Positions 1-8,504 are shown, counted from the first letter of the stretch. The stretch: DNA of 64,000 nt from an uncultured Flavobacteriales bacterium (GCA_937121175.1 CAKZKD010000003.1:62001-126000), one strand, 5' to 3'. Made by a program: numbers and translations. The notes: a model not told the origin generated them from the sequence alone.

Positions 1-2
1 AA

Positions 3-455
3 GTAAGTAGAATGTTAGTTCCATTCAAATGCAGCATTTTGGCAAACGATATTATCAATATTGATCATTTGTGTAACCACCGAGTTCGGTTCGCAGAGAA
101 ACAAGAGATCTTTGAAACCTGTGATGTCATAACTATTCATACTCCGTTAACGGATAAAACTCTGGGCATTATTAATGAAAAAGTACTGAAAATCATGAAG
201 CCCAATGCTATATTTATTAATACGGCACGCGGCCCATTGGTAGTTCAAAATGACCTCAAGGTAGCTCTGAAAAACAGTCAGATACATGGGGCTGCTATCG
301 ATGTGTATGAAGAAGAACCTCCTGGTGATTTAGAGTTCTTAAACCTTGAAAATTTAGTTTGTACTCCGCATATAGGTGGTAATTCTAAAGAGGCGGTATT
401 AGCCATGGGAATGAGTGCTATTACTGAACTTCGGTCGCAAATAGCCAATTCCTAA
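3..455 (+). CDS. D-isomer specific 2-hydroxyacid dehydrogenase, C-terminal part (5' end outside window)
   Basis: The frame is open to the left edge of the window, so the ATG at position 12 is internal and the N-terminal substrate domain plus most of the nucleotide-binding entrance are missing. The visible 150 codons carry the end of the NAD-binding domain and the family's three catalytic stretches: 'NTARGPLV' (Arg), 'AIDVYEEEPP' (Glu) and 'CTPHIGG' (His). These are the Arg/Glu/His positions of phosphoglycerate dehydrogenase-like enzymes, which oxidise or reduce 2-hydroxyacids with NAD(H). Whether the substrate is 3-phosphoglycerate or another hydroxyacid cannot be told from this part. A weak terminator and a new promoter-like element follow, so it is probably a separate transcript from the operon that starts at 613. 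Confidence 0.85.
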   Translation, partial: VSRMLVPFKCSILANDIINIDHLCNHRVRFAEKQEIFETCDVITIHTPLTDKTLGIINEKVLKIMKPNAIFINTARGPLVVQNDLKVALKNSQIHGAAIDVYEEEPPGDLEFLNLENLVCTPHIGGNSKEAVLAMGMSAITELRSQIANS

Positions 456-456
456 T

Positions 457-483
457 CCGTACTCAATTCGAGAGTGGTTTTTT
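457..483 (+). terminator. weak rho-independent terminator after the 2-hydroxyacid dehydrogenase
   Basis: Just past the stop codon at 455, ACTC and GAGT can pair around a short loop, with a CC/GG extension, followed by a run of six T (478-483). The stem is short, so this is a tentative call. Confidence 0.4.
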
Positions 484-548
484 AGAATGTCCCTCATTTA
501 ATTCCTATTATTGAAAATTGAATTAAAATTAGCCCATTTTGGGGTGTT

Positions 549-586
549 TTTGAGGTAGCTAGAGAGCTTAAAGAAAACTACTTTTG
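549..586 (+). promoter_or_regulatory. Bacteroidota-type promoter-like element upstream of the sugar operon
   Basis: TACTTTTG at 579-586 fits the Bacteroidota -7 consensus TAnnTTTG and lies 26 nt before the ATG at 613. A TTTG at 549-552 could be the -33 element, but the 26-nt spacing is longer than the usual 17-23, so only the -7 box is convincing. Confidence 0.4.
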
Positions 587-612
587 AAACACAATTAATC
601 TTACTAGTTAGA

Positions 613-1629
613 ATGGAAAAACTAAAAGTAGGTATCGCTGGGTATGGAGTTGTAGGTCGCAGAAGGCGAAACTTTATCGATCAGCATCCTTTGTTTGAAA
701 CAGTGGCTGTTTGTGATCAGTTGTTCAGTGAGAACGAAACTGACCACGATGGGGTAAAAGCGTTTAAGAACTATGAAAAGCTATTGGAACAAGATCTGGA
801 TGTGCTTTTTGTTTGCTTGCCTAATTTCTTAGCGGCTCAAGTAACCGTATCTGGTCTTCAAAAAAAACTACATGTGTTTTGCGAAAAACCCCCAGGGAGA
901 AACGTTCAAGATATTCAGAATGTAATCGATGTTGAAAAGCAATATCCTGAATTGGTGCTCAAATATGGGTTTAATCACAGGTATCATGATAGTGTTACTA
1001 AAGCGTTAGAAATAATTCAATCTGGCGAACTGGGTTCCATTATTAACCTAAGAGGTGTGTACGGAAAGAGTAGGGTCGTACCTTTTGATGGTGGTTGGAG
1101 ATCGGAAAGAGAGTTATCTGGAGGAGGAATTTTATTGGATCAAGGAATTCACATGGTGGATTTGTTGAGGCTTTTTGCCGGCGAGTTTTCAGAGGTGAAA
1201 AGTTTTGTAAGCAATGATTATTGGAAACACGATGTTGAAGATAATGCCTACGCATTGCTCCGGAATACAGATGGAATTGTAGCGATGATTCACTCAAGTG
1301 CGACTCATTGGGAACATCACTTTTCTTTATCCATCAGTCTCACCCAAGGTTATCTAAAATTGTCTGGATTGCTAACGGGCTCTAAAAGCTATGGCGAAGA
1401 GCAGCTATTAAAGGGGAAACGGGTTGAGGATTCTAATGGAACATTGAAGGAAGAAAAATTCAAATTCTTAAACGATCATTCTTGGAAAAGTGAAATAGAA
1501 GAATTTGGAAATGCCATAGCAAAAAAAGGTCGAATCTTAAATGGAACTAGTTTAGATTCACTGAGAACTATGGAATTGGTTTATAAGATTTATGCTGCTG
1601 ATGACGAGTGGCAAGCAAAATTTAAGTAA
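613..1629 (+). CDS. Gfo/Idh/MocA family NAD(P)-dependent oxidoreductase
   Basis: A 338-residue protein of normal family length. It opens with a Rossmann fold, 'VGIAGYGVVG' (residues 6-15). The family's EKP motif follows at residues 91-93, and the C-terminal alpha/beta domain holds 'DQGIH' (176-180) with the expected catalytic-region His. Members oxidise or reduce a hydroxyl or keto group on sugars, inositols or sugar nucleotides in the cytoplasm. It is the first gene of a tight operon (2-nt gap to the SIS gene), which suggests redox chemistry on a heptose or cyclitol intermediate. The exact substrate cannot be read from the sequence. Confidence 0.88.
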   Translation: MEKLKVGIAGYGVVGRRRRNFIDQHPLFETVAVCDQLFSENETDHDGVKAFKNYEKLLEQDLDVLFVCLPNFLAAQVTVSGLQKKLHVFCEKPPGRNVQDIQNVIDVEKQYPELVLKYGFNHRYHDSVTKALEIIQSGELGSIINLRGVYGKSRVVPFDGGWRSERELSGGGILLDQGIHMVDLLRLFAGEFSEVKSFVSNDYWKHDVEDNAYALLRNTDGIVAMIHSSATHWEHHFSLSISLTQGYLKLSGLLTGSKSYGEEQLLKGKRVEDSNGTLKEEKFKFLNDHSWKSEIEEFGNAIAKKGRILNGTSLDSLRTMELVYKIYAADDEWQAKFK

Positions 1630-1631
1630 GG

Positions 1632-2249
1632 ATGAAGGATTTAGATCAAATATTAAAAGGAGCAACAACTTTTAGTAGTTATGCGAGTGAATATTTTGCT
1701 CATTTGAACGAGTTACTAAATAATTTAGATAAGAATGCATTAGAGCAGTTCGAACAGGCTATCTGGGATGTTCAACGTTCTGGAAGTACTATGTTTATTG
1801 CTGGTAATGGAGGTTCTTCGGCCACGGCGTCCCACATAACCAACGATTTTGGAATGTTAAATCAAAAGGGGACAGAACTTACTGGTAAGCCTTTTCGTTT
1901 GATTGCTCTTACGGACAATATGCCCATTATAACCGCTATTTCTAATGATTTTGGATATGATGATATTTTTTTACGCCAGCTGCATCTAAGCTATAATGAT
2001 GGAGATTCGTTGTTGGTTATTTCTGCCAGTGGGAATTCTGAAAATTTGATTCGTGCGGCTCAATTTGTAAAAGAAAGAGGAGGTAAGGTTTATGGCTTTT
2101 TAGGGTTTGATGGTGGCAAACTTCATGATATGTGTGATGTTTCCATCGTTGCTAAGACCGCAAAAGGAGAGTATGGGCCAGTAGAAGACATCCACATGAT
2201 TTTGGATCATCTTTTCTATGCTTGGTTTCATCACAAGACTTTTTCTTAA
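1632..2249 (+). CDS. SIS-domain phosphosugar isomerase, GmhA-like
   Basis: This 205-residue single SIS domain matches the length of GmhA, sedoheptulose-7-phosphate isomerase. Visible landmarks are 'AGNGGSSATASHI' (57-69), the phosphate-binding 'SASGNSENL' (131-139) and 'VEDIHMILDH' (184-193), which aligns with the catalytic Glu/Gln-His region of GmhA. Known family members convert sedoheptulose 7-phosphate to heptose 7-phosphate. Sedoheptulose 7-phosphate is also the substrate of several AroB-like cyclases, and an AroB-like gene lies two genes downstream. Its stop codon overlaps the next start (TAATG). A GmhA-like role is likely, but the substrate could be another ketose phosphate. Confidence 0.82.
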   Translation: MKDLDQILKGATTFSSYASEYFAHLNELLNNLDKNALEQFEQAIWDVQRSGSTMFIAGNGGSSATASHITNDFGMLNQKGTELTGKPFRLIALTDNMPIITAISNDFGYDDIFLRQLHLSYNDGDSLLVISASGNSENLIRAAQFVKERGGKVYGFLGFDGGKLHDMCDVSIVAKTAKGEYGPVEDIHMILDHLFYAWFHHKTFS

Positions 2250-2995
2250 TGACCTTTGATTTTGCAGGCAAAACCGTTTTAATTACTGGAGGTACTAGAG
2301 GTATTGGTAGCGCCATGGCTAAAGCATTTTCGAATGCCAATGCTCGTGTAATTTGCACAGGTACTAATTCAGATAACATATCAAACTTAAAAGATTCTTC
2401 CCAAACAGATCAAGTAAGTTACATTCAATTGGACTTATCCGATGATAATTCCATTCGGCGCTTTTTCGAAAAAATGGACAAGGAGAACCCGAAAATTGAT
2501 GTTCTTATAAATAATGCGGGTATCAATCAGATTGAGACAGTTGATCAATTTGATGTCGAAGCATGGAACAAGATTATTAAAGTCAATCTGTCTGGCTCGT
2601 TTGCCATGATTAATCATTTTTCGAAAGGAATGATTGAAAGAAAAAGTGGTAAAATATTAAATATTGCGTCTATTTTTGGGTCTATTACTAAAGAGAAGCG
2701 TTCTGCTTATACCTCTTCCAAAGCTGGGCTTATAGGTTTAACCAAGACTAGTTCCGTGGATTTAGCACCACATGGTATACTGGTGAATTCAGTTTCTCCG
2801 GGTTTTATTAATACTGAACTTACAAGAACTATTTTATCTCCCAAAGGAATACAGGAGCTAGTGTCGATGGTTCCTATGAATCGATTAGGAGAGGTTCATG
2901 AAGTTGCTAACCTCGCGCTGTTTATCTGCAGTGATTTAAATACTTTTATTACAGGACAAAACATAACAATTGATGGAGGATTCGTTAACATTTAA
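2249..2995 (+). CDS. short-chain dehydrogenase/reductase (SDR)
   Basis: A classical SDR of 248 residues, starting at the ATG that overlaps the preceding stop (TAATG at 2247-2251). An in-frame start at 2222 would add nine residues of no family resemblance. It shows the cofactor motif 'TGGTRGIG' (14-21), the structural 'NNAG', and the catalytic Ser...Tyr-x-x-x-Lys seen in 'NIASIFG' and 'AYTSSKAG', ending with the usual 'GQNITIDGGF'. Such enzymes reduce or oxidise keto/hydroxyl groups with NAD(P)H. With two dehydrogenase genes flanking an isomerase and a cyclase, it probably acts on the same carbocyclic or sugar intermediate. Confidence 0.88.
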   Translation: MTFDFAGKTVLITGGTRGIGSAMAKAFSNANARVICTGTNSDNISNLKDSSQTDQVSYIQLDLSDDNSIRRFFEKMDKENPKIDVLINNAGINQIETVDQFDVEAWNKIIKVNLSGSFAMINHFSKGMIERKSGKILNIASIFGSITKEKRSAYTSSKAGLIGLTKTSSVDLAPHGILVNSVSPGFINTELTRTILSPKGIQELVSMVPMNRLGEVHEVANLALFICSDLNTFITGQNITIDGGFVNI

Positions 2996-4058
2996 ACCAA
3001 TCAATGTAAAGTCGAACATTCGTGATTATTCGGCTGAATTTATTGACAACGTGAATAGTAAGCTCACGGATTATAAAGAAGGTGAAACTTTTTTCATAAT
3101 CGATCATAACGTAATTGATTTATATAAGTCTGAGCTGTCTCATATCTTGGATCGCTTTAGCGTTGTGAATTTCGAATCGGTTGAACCCCAAAAATCTTTA
3201 GATAGGGCATCAGATATTGTTTTGTCTTTAATAGAACAAGGGTTTAAAAAGAACTATCGATTGGTTGGAATTGGAGGCGGTATTGTTCAGGATATCACCG
3301 GATTTGTAGCTTCTATTCTTTTTAGAGGTGTTTCTTGGGATTTGTTTCCCACAACGTTGCTTTCGCAGGCAGATAGTTGCATTGGTAGCAAGACTTCTAT
3401 TAATGTAAAAGATTACAAAAACCAATTGGGGACCTTTTTTCCTCCCGAAAATGTATATGTAAGTACGACGTTTTTAGGAACTCTAAATCATTCCGAAATA
3501 CTTTCAGGTGTAGGTGAAATGATAAAAGTTCACCTTTTGGATAACAAAGAGAGTTTTGAATATTTAGCCCAAAATTACGAGGCTATCTTTCGAGATAATC
3601 AGGTTATGTTGGAAGCGATTTATAGAAGCTTGCAGATTAAAAAACGGGTCATTGAAATTGATGAGTTTGACCGGGATTATCGCAACATAATGAACTACGG
3701 GCATTCTTTTGGACATGCTATTGAGTCTGTTACGAATTATGGCATTCCTCATGGTCAAGCTGTTACTATAGGAATGGATATCGCCAATTTCGTTTCAGTG
3801 AAAATGGGTTTACTCTCCGAAGAGCAGTATACAAGGTATGAAGAATTGATTCTTAAGAATTTTCCGAATTACGATTTGGCCTCATTAGATATTGACCAAT
3901 TGATTCTTTCACTTTCTAAGGACAAAAAAAACATTGGAAAAAGACTAACGCTTATCTTAACTAAGGGAGCCGGTCAAATGGATAAGTATGTAGTTCAGTC
4001 CGATGAGTTATTTAAATCCTGGATTGTAGCATACTTCGAAAAACGAATAAATGCCTGA
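2973..4058 (+). CDS. non-canonical AroB-like sugar-phosphate cyclase
   Basis: This 361-residue protein belongs to the dehydroquinate synthase superfamily, which uses NAD and a divalent metal to close sugar phosphates into carbocycles. Visible are the NAD loop 'GIGGGIVQDITGFVAS', 'PTTLLSQADS', the metal Glu in 'GVGEMIK', and the metal His residues in 'NYGHSFGHAIES' and 'PHGQAV'. It departs from ordinary AroB where that has 'SSVGGKTGxN' and 'KNxIG': here the text reads 'SCIGSKTSIN' and 'KNQLGTFFPP', closer to what I recall of EEVS-type cyclases that use sedoheptulose 7-phosphate. Its place in a sugar operon, overlapping the SDR gene by 23 nt, also argues against a shikimate role. The ATG at 2973 is chosen over a TTG one codon earlier. 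Confidence 0.8.
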   Translation: MEDSLTFKPINVKSNIRDYSAEFIDNVNSKLTDYKEGETFFIIDHNVIDLYKSELSHILDRFSVVNFESVEPQKSLDRASDIVLSLIEQGFKKNYRLVGIGGGIVQDITGFVASILFRGVSWDLFPTTLLSQADSCIGSKTSINVKDYKNQLGTFFPPENVYVSTTFLGTLNHSEILSGVGEMIKVHLLDNKESFEYLAQNYEAIFRDNQVMLEAIYRSLQIKKRVIEIDEFDRDYRNIMNYGHSFGHAIESVTNYGIPHGQAVTIGMDIANFVSVKMGLLSEEQYTRYEELILKNFPNYDLASLDIDQLILSLSKDKKNIGKRLTLILTKGAGQMDKYVVQSDELFKSWIVAYFEKRINA

Positions 4059-4707
4059 TTTTCATTTTCTTTCGCACGAAATAAATCGAGACACTCCTCA
4101 ATACGGTGGCGCAGACAATATTGAGATTGCTTCTGATTCTAGAATCTCAAACGGAGATACTGCGAATACGATGTATCTCAAACTGAGTAATCACGTTGGA
4201 ACTCATATCGATTTTCCGAATCACTTTTCCGATTCAGGAAAAACCCTTAGTGATTACGAAGCGGGGTTTTGGAAATTTGACACCGTTGAGGTTTTGGAAA
4301 TCGAAGCAGTTAATGACGAAATAATTACATTTTCTGAGAAAATAGATAGTCTTTCAGAGGATACGGACTTTTTGATTTTAAAGACTGGATTCGAAAGATA
4401 CAGAGGACAAGAAGCTTATTGGAAACATAACCCAGGCATAGAACCAAAAATGGCTTCTTTGTTAAAGAAAAGGTGTCCAAAATTAAGGGTGTTTGGTTTC
4501 GACTTTATTTCGTTGACGCCTCAACAGAATAAACCTGTTGGAAGGCAAGCACACAAGGATTTTCTTCTTGAAAATGAGATATTAATTGTAGAAGATATGC
4601 ACTTATCTCTTCTAAGTGTTGGAACACAGGTGGAAGAATTGATTTGCCTGCCGTTGGCACTGGAAAAGTCCGATGGTGCCCAGGTTTCCATAATCGCAAA
4701 GTTCTAA
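4051..4707 (+). CDS. cyclase / kynurenine-formamidase family metal hydrolase
   Basis: A 218-residue protein with the family signature 'HVGTHIDFPNH' (HxGTHxDxPxH), the His/Asp metal-binding motif of arylformamidase and 'cyclase family' proteins. Members hydrolyse formamides, lactones or related bonds and occur in several biosynthetic clusters, including polyketide and sugar pathways. The start overlaps the cyclase stop by 8 nt, so the two are translationally coupled. No tryptophan-degradation genes are nearby, so kynurenine formamidase activity is unlikely here. A lactonase or ring-opening role in the neighbouring pathway is an inference. Confidence 0.8.
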   Translation: MPDFHFLSHEINRDTPQYGGADNIEIASDSRISNGDTANTMYLKLSNHVGTHIDFPNHFSDSGKTLSDYEAGFWKFDTVEVLEIEAVNDEIITFSEKIDSLSEDTDFLILKTGFERYRGQEAYWKHNPGIEPKMASLLKKRCPKLRVFGFDFISLTPQQNKPVGRQAHKDFLLENEILIVEDMHLSLLSVGTQVEELICLPLALEKSDGAQVSIIAKF

Positions 4708-4709
4708 TT

Positions 4710-6512
4710 ATGGGTTTTCAGAATAACGCGATACTACAGAATTATCGTCAACTATTCAGAGTTCTTCCTCGTGAGTTTAAGCCTAAGTTTTATTTGCTTT
4801 TTGCGTTAATTCTCACTAATACACTTGTGGATGTTTTTGCATTGGGTTCCGTGGTGCCCATGGTTTCTATACTTTTAGATAAAAGCATAGTTGAGTCCAA
4901 CCAGTATTTATCATTAGCTTATAATAAGTTAGGGTTCGAATCCGTAGAAATGTTTCTGGTTTTTCTAGCGTCTGTAGTTTTTTTTGTTTTTCTTTTTAAA
5001 AACATATTTGCGCTAATGGTAATAAAATACCAAACCCATTTTGCATATAACCTCTCGAGTGAGATTTCGCAGAAGCAATTTGTTCATTATAATCAAAAAG
5101 GTATTTCTTTTTTGAAAAGCAAAAATTCAACGGATTTGGTAAACGAAGGGTTTGCTTTGCCCATGCACTTTGCTAACAATATATCCATTGCGTCCATCAA
5201 CTTATTATCGGAGTCTACAGTTATTTTAATAATCCTGGTTGCTTTAACTATCTATAAACCCATTTTAATACTAATAGTGGGTTTTGTAATAGGCCCGTTA
5301 TTTGTCTTGGCATACAGAAGTGCCAATAAGAAAATTCGAGAGTACGAAGTTGAAATTAATCGAGTGGGGCCTTTTGCTGCTAGAAAAATGTATCAGGCCA
5401 TTTTTGGCTATTTCGATATTAAGTTGTCCAATAGAGATGTCTTTTTTTATAAGGAGTATCGAAATGTATTGGCCCAGCTGGTAAGTTTTCAGGAAAAGAA
5501 ATATTTTTTCACCCAACTTCCAAGTAAAATATTAGAAACGAGTATTTTTCTGTGTCTCTCACTTCTTATTATTTACACCAATTTATCGATTTCAGATTCT
5601 AAAGAATCTTTGGTCACTATCATTTCAATTTTTGCATTGGCCTCATATCGTTTGCTGCCTAGTATGAATAGAATCATGCTTGCATTGATGGGGATAAAAG
5701 GGTTTAGTTACATTTTTGATAAAATTCAAGATTCTAATTCTGTAGACTTTGAGCAGTTTATTCAGGAGCATGAGGTTGGAACAGAGGAATTGAAATTTAA
5801 AAATAACATACTTCTCAAAGATGTGGGGTTTTGGTATACTGAAGGTATTTCAGTATTGAATAAGATAAATCTTGAGATTAACAAAGGAGATGTTCTAGGT
5901 ATTGTAGGTACATCTGGTTCGGGTAAAACCACATTAATGAATTTGATGTTGGCTTTTTTAACTCAGAAAAGTGGTAGCATAAGTGTTGATGGAATTCCAA
6001 TTACAAGTGATAACAAGTTCGCCTGGAGATCTCTAATAGGTTATGTCCCTCAAGAGGGCTATATAGTGGATGGGACAATGGCTGAAAATTTGGCTTTTGG
6101 ACATTCCGAAAAAGACTGGAATTTCAATAAAATGCAAACTGTTCTGGAGCAAGTCGATATGCTTGAGCTATTGAATAATTTGCCTAGTGGTTTGGAATCG
6201 CAAGTAGGAGAGAACGGTGCTAATCTTTCCGGTGGGCAAAAGCAAAGGCTCATAATTGCCAGAGCTTTATATAACGATGTGCAGATTCTTGTATTGGATG
6301 AGGCTACCAGCAGTTTAGACAACGAAACTGAACAGAAATTCTCAGAAACGCTTTCCAAGCTATCCGAGGACCAAAACATTACTTGTATTATGATTGCACA
6401 CAGGTATAGTACGCTTAAAAACTGTAATAAAATTGTGGAGATTGATAAGGGGTATATCACAAATAGATATCAATCTTATTCAGATTTGATAAAAGCCAAG
6501 GAAAAATCTTAG
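4710..6512 (+). CDS. ABC exporter, fused permease-ATPase (MsbA/PglK-like)
   Basis: This 600-residue half-transporter has about six hydrophobic segments in the first 330 residues and a C-terminal ATPase. The ATPase shows Walker A 'GTSGSGKTT' (about residue 400), Q-loop 'YVPQEGYIVDGT', signature 'LSGGQKQR', Walker B 'ILVLDEATSSLD' and H-loop 'IAHR', all intact. It should act as a homodimer in the inner membrane and export or flip a lipid-linked sugar or other amphipathic product. The ATG at 4710, 2 nt after the preceding stop, is preferred over non-ATG starts inside the upstream gene. As last gene of the operon it is the obvious exporter for its product. Confidence 0.88.
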   Translation: MGFQNNAILQNYRQLFRVLPREFKPKFYLLFALILTNTLVDVFALGSVVPMVSILLDKSIVESNQYLSLAYNKLGFESVEMFLVFLASVVFFVFLFKNIFALMVIKYQTHFAYNLSSEISQKQFVHYNQKGISFLKSKNSTDLVNEGFALPMHFANNISIASINLLSESTVILIILVALTIYKPILILIVGFVIGPLFVLAYRSANKKIREYEVEINRVGPFAARKMYQAIFGYFDIKLSNRDVFFYKEYRNVLAQLVSFQEKKYFFTQLPSKILETSIFLCLSLLIIYTNLSISDSKESLVTIISIFALASYRLLPSMNRIMLALMGIKGFSYIFDKIQDSNSVDFEQFIQEHEVGTEELKFKNNILLKDVGFWYTEGISVLNKINLEINKGDVLGIVGTSGSGKTTLMNLMLAFLTQKSGSISVDGIPITSDNKFAWRSLIGYVPQEGYIVDGTMAENLAFGHSEKDWNFNKMQTVLEQVDMLELLNNLPSGLESQVGENGANLSGGQKQRLIIARALYNDVQILVLDEATSSLDNETEQKFSETLSKLSEDQNITCIMIAHRYSTLKNCNKIVEIDKGYITNRYQSYSDLIKAKEKS

Positions 6513-6556
6513 AAAAATTATTAGATAAAATCTACCGCAGCAGAATAGAATTACAA

Positions 6557-8299
6557 TTATTGTTTGATCAGTTTTGTACTCCTTACATTGTTTTTTTCTT
6601 GGATACTAACCGAGTAAAATCCCCTAGGAAGATGACTTAAATCCAATTCTAATCGTTGATTATAAACTTTCAACTCCTCGACTATTTTTCCTGTAGCATC
6701 GTAAATTGTTAATTTACTTTCTACTACTAGGTCATTAAATACTACAAAATCAACTATTGGGTTTGGATTAGCCTCAATGTTTCCATGTTTAGTCTCCATT
6801 TCAAGTACAGTTAATCCAGGATTTGAAACCGTATCAGTAATTACCCAATGAACCGTATCCGCAACCGTACGAGTCCCGAATTTATGCAAAACTTCCATGG
6901 AAATGGTGTCTGCTCCGGTCGATTGTCTAATATACCCGTAACTACCATTTTTAAGGTCTATAAGCTTTCCATGTATGGGCATCTTATAAGTGGACGCTTT
7001 TGTTGCGCTACCTGCAGAATGGTAGGCTTCAATTGTAAGTCTATCGTTAATGGTATCTCCTATTACACAATTTCCAAAGGTTGGAACGGTTGACTTGGCT
7101 AAACCTACCCTATGAATATTTGAACAAGTGTCAAATGTAATTCCTTGCGTATTGCCTCTATCAATACTATTTCTTGCAATAAAAGTGCTATATCCAGTAA
7201 TATTTAAATCCTGGACCCTTAAATTGTTATAACATACGGAGTCGTTTAAATAGGTGTTAAGGGTTCCAGTTGTACCAGGAAACAAGCTTTTTAATGTTGT
7301 AATTCCACTAGCATCGGGATTTAGATATAAATAGCCATTTAGATTATGTTCTACACCCCCAACCCCTTCTTCTATAATAAGAGATTCTGAAGGGCCTAAT
7401 ATTTTTAGTGAGGATAGATTTTGTATTCCAGAACCTAAACCAATTCCTCCATCCAGAATAGTAAGGTTTCCAAGAACAGTTTTTTCTCCAGAGTCAAATC
7501 GAAAGGTGTTAGTAGTTTCTACATAAATGTGCTCATAGCTTGCTTTATTACCAAATGTAATGGTCGGTGAATGAGTATAAGGATGCAACGAAACATCATG
7601 AAAATGACCGTTCACGGACTCAATTCTGCTGGCGAAAATATGGGAAGTTCCTCCGTAAATGTACACGCCTCTTAATGAGCCTCCCCCATGCGCAAAACCT
7701 AAAAAAACAATCGAATTTCCTAGATGTAAGTTCGATACAGATTGTCCAACAAGAAACCAAGCTGAGACATCAAACGAATTGGTGAATAGACTGGCATCAT
7801 TTAAGTGTATGCCACCGTAAAGCTCCAATTTACGTTGCAAGTAATAGGCTGTTGGTTTTCCAAGAAAGTGCAATTCGGTTCGAATGGTTTGTGTCCCATG
7901 GTCGAATGTATGAATACTATCGGTGCCTTCAAGGTGAATTCCTCCTGGGTGAGGTATATAGACTTCTACGCTATCAAACTTTAGGTTCCCAAAGACTGTA
8001 AGATTTTTTTCACCAACCAGATTCGTTTTCACACCAGTACTGAAATTTATGTTTTTTACGGACGCATCTATGTCGAGAATTATTGAATCGTTTGATTGTG
8101 AAAAAGAATTTTGATCAATAAGAACGTTGTCAAAAGGTCCTGGCGGACGAGTATGAAATTGATTTCCACCAGAACTGGTTGCCCAATGAACCGAATAATC
8201 AGACCAATTTCCAGTGTTTTTCACCCAATAGAAATCCGCGGAAAACAAGGTGCAAGGAAATAAAAGTAGGCCTAAGGAAATTAGATTTAAGGTTTTCAT
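6557..8299 (-). CDS. secreted beta-helix-like protein with type IX secretion sorting domain
   Basis: The 580-residue product starts with a signal peptide ('MKTLNLISLGLLLFPCTLFS') and then 'YWVKNTGNWSDYSVHW', a form of the YWxGGxGxWSDxxHW opening common in Bacteroidota surface proteins. The middle is rich in Gly, Asn, Thr and short hydrophobic strands, as in right-handed beta-helix folds. The last 75 residues ('EANPNPIVDF' ... 'IYDATGKIV' ... 'PRGFYSVSI') are a type-A T9SS C-terminal signal, so it should be moved across the outer membrane and anchored or released. I recognise no catalytic motif. The gene is monocistronic, lies opposite to both flanking sugar loci, and has a good promoter at 8320-8350. 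Confidence 0.82.
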   Translation of the reverse strand: MKTLNLISLGLLLFPCTLFSADFYWVKNTGNWSDYSVHWATSSGGNQFHTRPPGPFDNVLIDQNSFSQSNDSIILDIDASVKNINFSTGVKTNLVGEKNLTVFGNLKFDSVEVYIPHPGGIHLEGTDSIHTFDHGTQTIRTELHFLGKPTAYYLQRKLELYGGIHLNDASLFTNSFDVSAWFLVGQSVSNLHLGNSIVFLGFAHGGGSLRGVYIYGGTSHIFASRIESVNGHFHDVSLHPYTHSPTITFGNKASYEHIYVETTNTFRFDSGEKTVLGNLTILDGGIGLGSGIQNLSSLKILGPSESLIIEEGVGGVEHNLNGYLYLNPDASGITTLKSLFPGTTGTLNTYLNDSVCYNNLRVQDLNITGYSTFIARNSIDRGNTQGITFDTCSNIHRVGLAKSTVPTFGNCVIGDTINDRLTIEAYHSAGSATKASTYKMPIHGKLIDLKNGSYGYIRQSTGADTISMEVLHKFGTRTVADTVHWVITDTVSNPGLTVLEMETKHGNIEANPNPIVDFVVFNDLVVESKLTIYDATGKIVEELKVYNQRLELDLSHLPRGFYSVSIQEKNNVRSTKLIKQ

Positions 8300-8319
8300 A
8301 ATTTCAGTTTGTTAACTTT

Positions 8320-8350
8320 CAAAGTTATACATATTTTAGGCATTAAACAA
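8320..8350 (-). promoter_or_regulatory. Bacteroidota promoter for the T9SS cargo gene
   Basis: On the minus strand TAACTTTG (8327-8320) matches TAnnTTTG, and TTG (8350-8348) lies exactly 20 nt upstream, the preferred spacing. The start codon at 8299 is 20 nt downstream of the -7 box, giving a short leader. Confidence 0.6.
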
Positions 8351-8421
8351 GTGGCTTGTAGGGGTTTGGTTAACGTTTTTCCGGTTGGATTATGGTTCTG
8401 TTTTGTAACCTAGCACAACTA

Positions 8422-8447
8422 CAAGAACAATTGAATTATTATTCTTG
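8422..8447. repeat. 10-bp inverted repeat in the control region
   Basis: CAAGAACAAT and ATTATTCTTG form a stem with a 6-nt loop. There is one mismatch on the plus strand, which becomes a G-U pair on the minus-strand RNA. No T-run follows, so an operator or mRNA hairpin is more likely than a terminator. Confidence 0.35.
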
Positions 8448-8504
8448 GGCTTGGAAGGTTCGATGGATGTATTTTTAGTCGACTTAAGCTTTCGAAATAC
8501 AATA

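Noticed and set aside
2222-2248. Upstream in-frame start for the SDR gene
   Set aside because: The added residues overlap the SIS gene and precede the conserved start of the fold; the TAATG overlap at 2247-2251 fits coupled translation better.
2973-4058. Plain annotation as shikimate-pathway AroB
   Set aside because: The overall fold matches, but the altered substrate-side motifs and the sugar-operon context make a simple shikimate role less likely; this remains open until a tree or assay is done.
4930-4947. GGGTTCGAATCC-like string resembling a tRNA T-arm
   Set aside because: It lies inside the ABC exporter gene, with no acceptor stem or anticodon arm that folds around it, so it is a chance match.
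6513-6556. Search for a terminator between the convergent ABC exporter and T9SS genes
   Set aside because: The 44-nt gap has no stem longer than 4-5 bp and no T-run after one; nothing could be supported.
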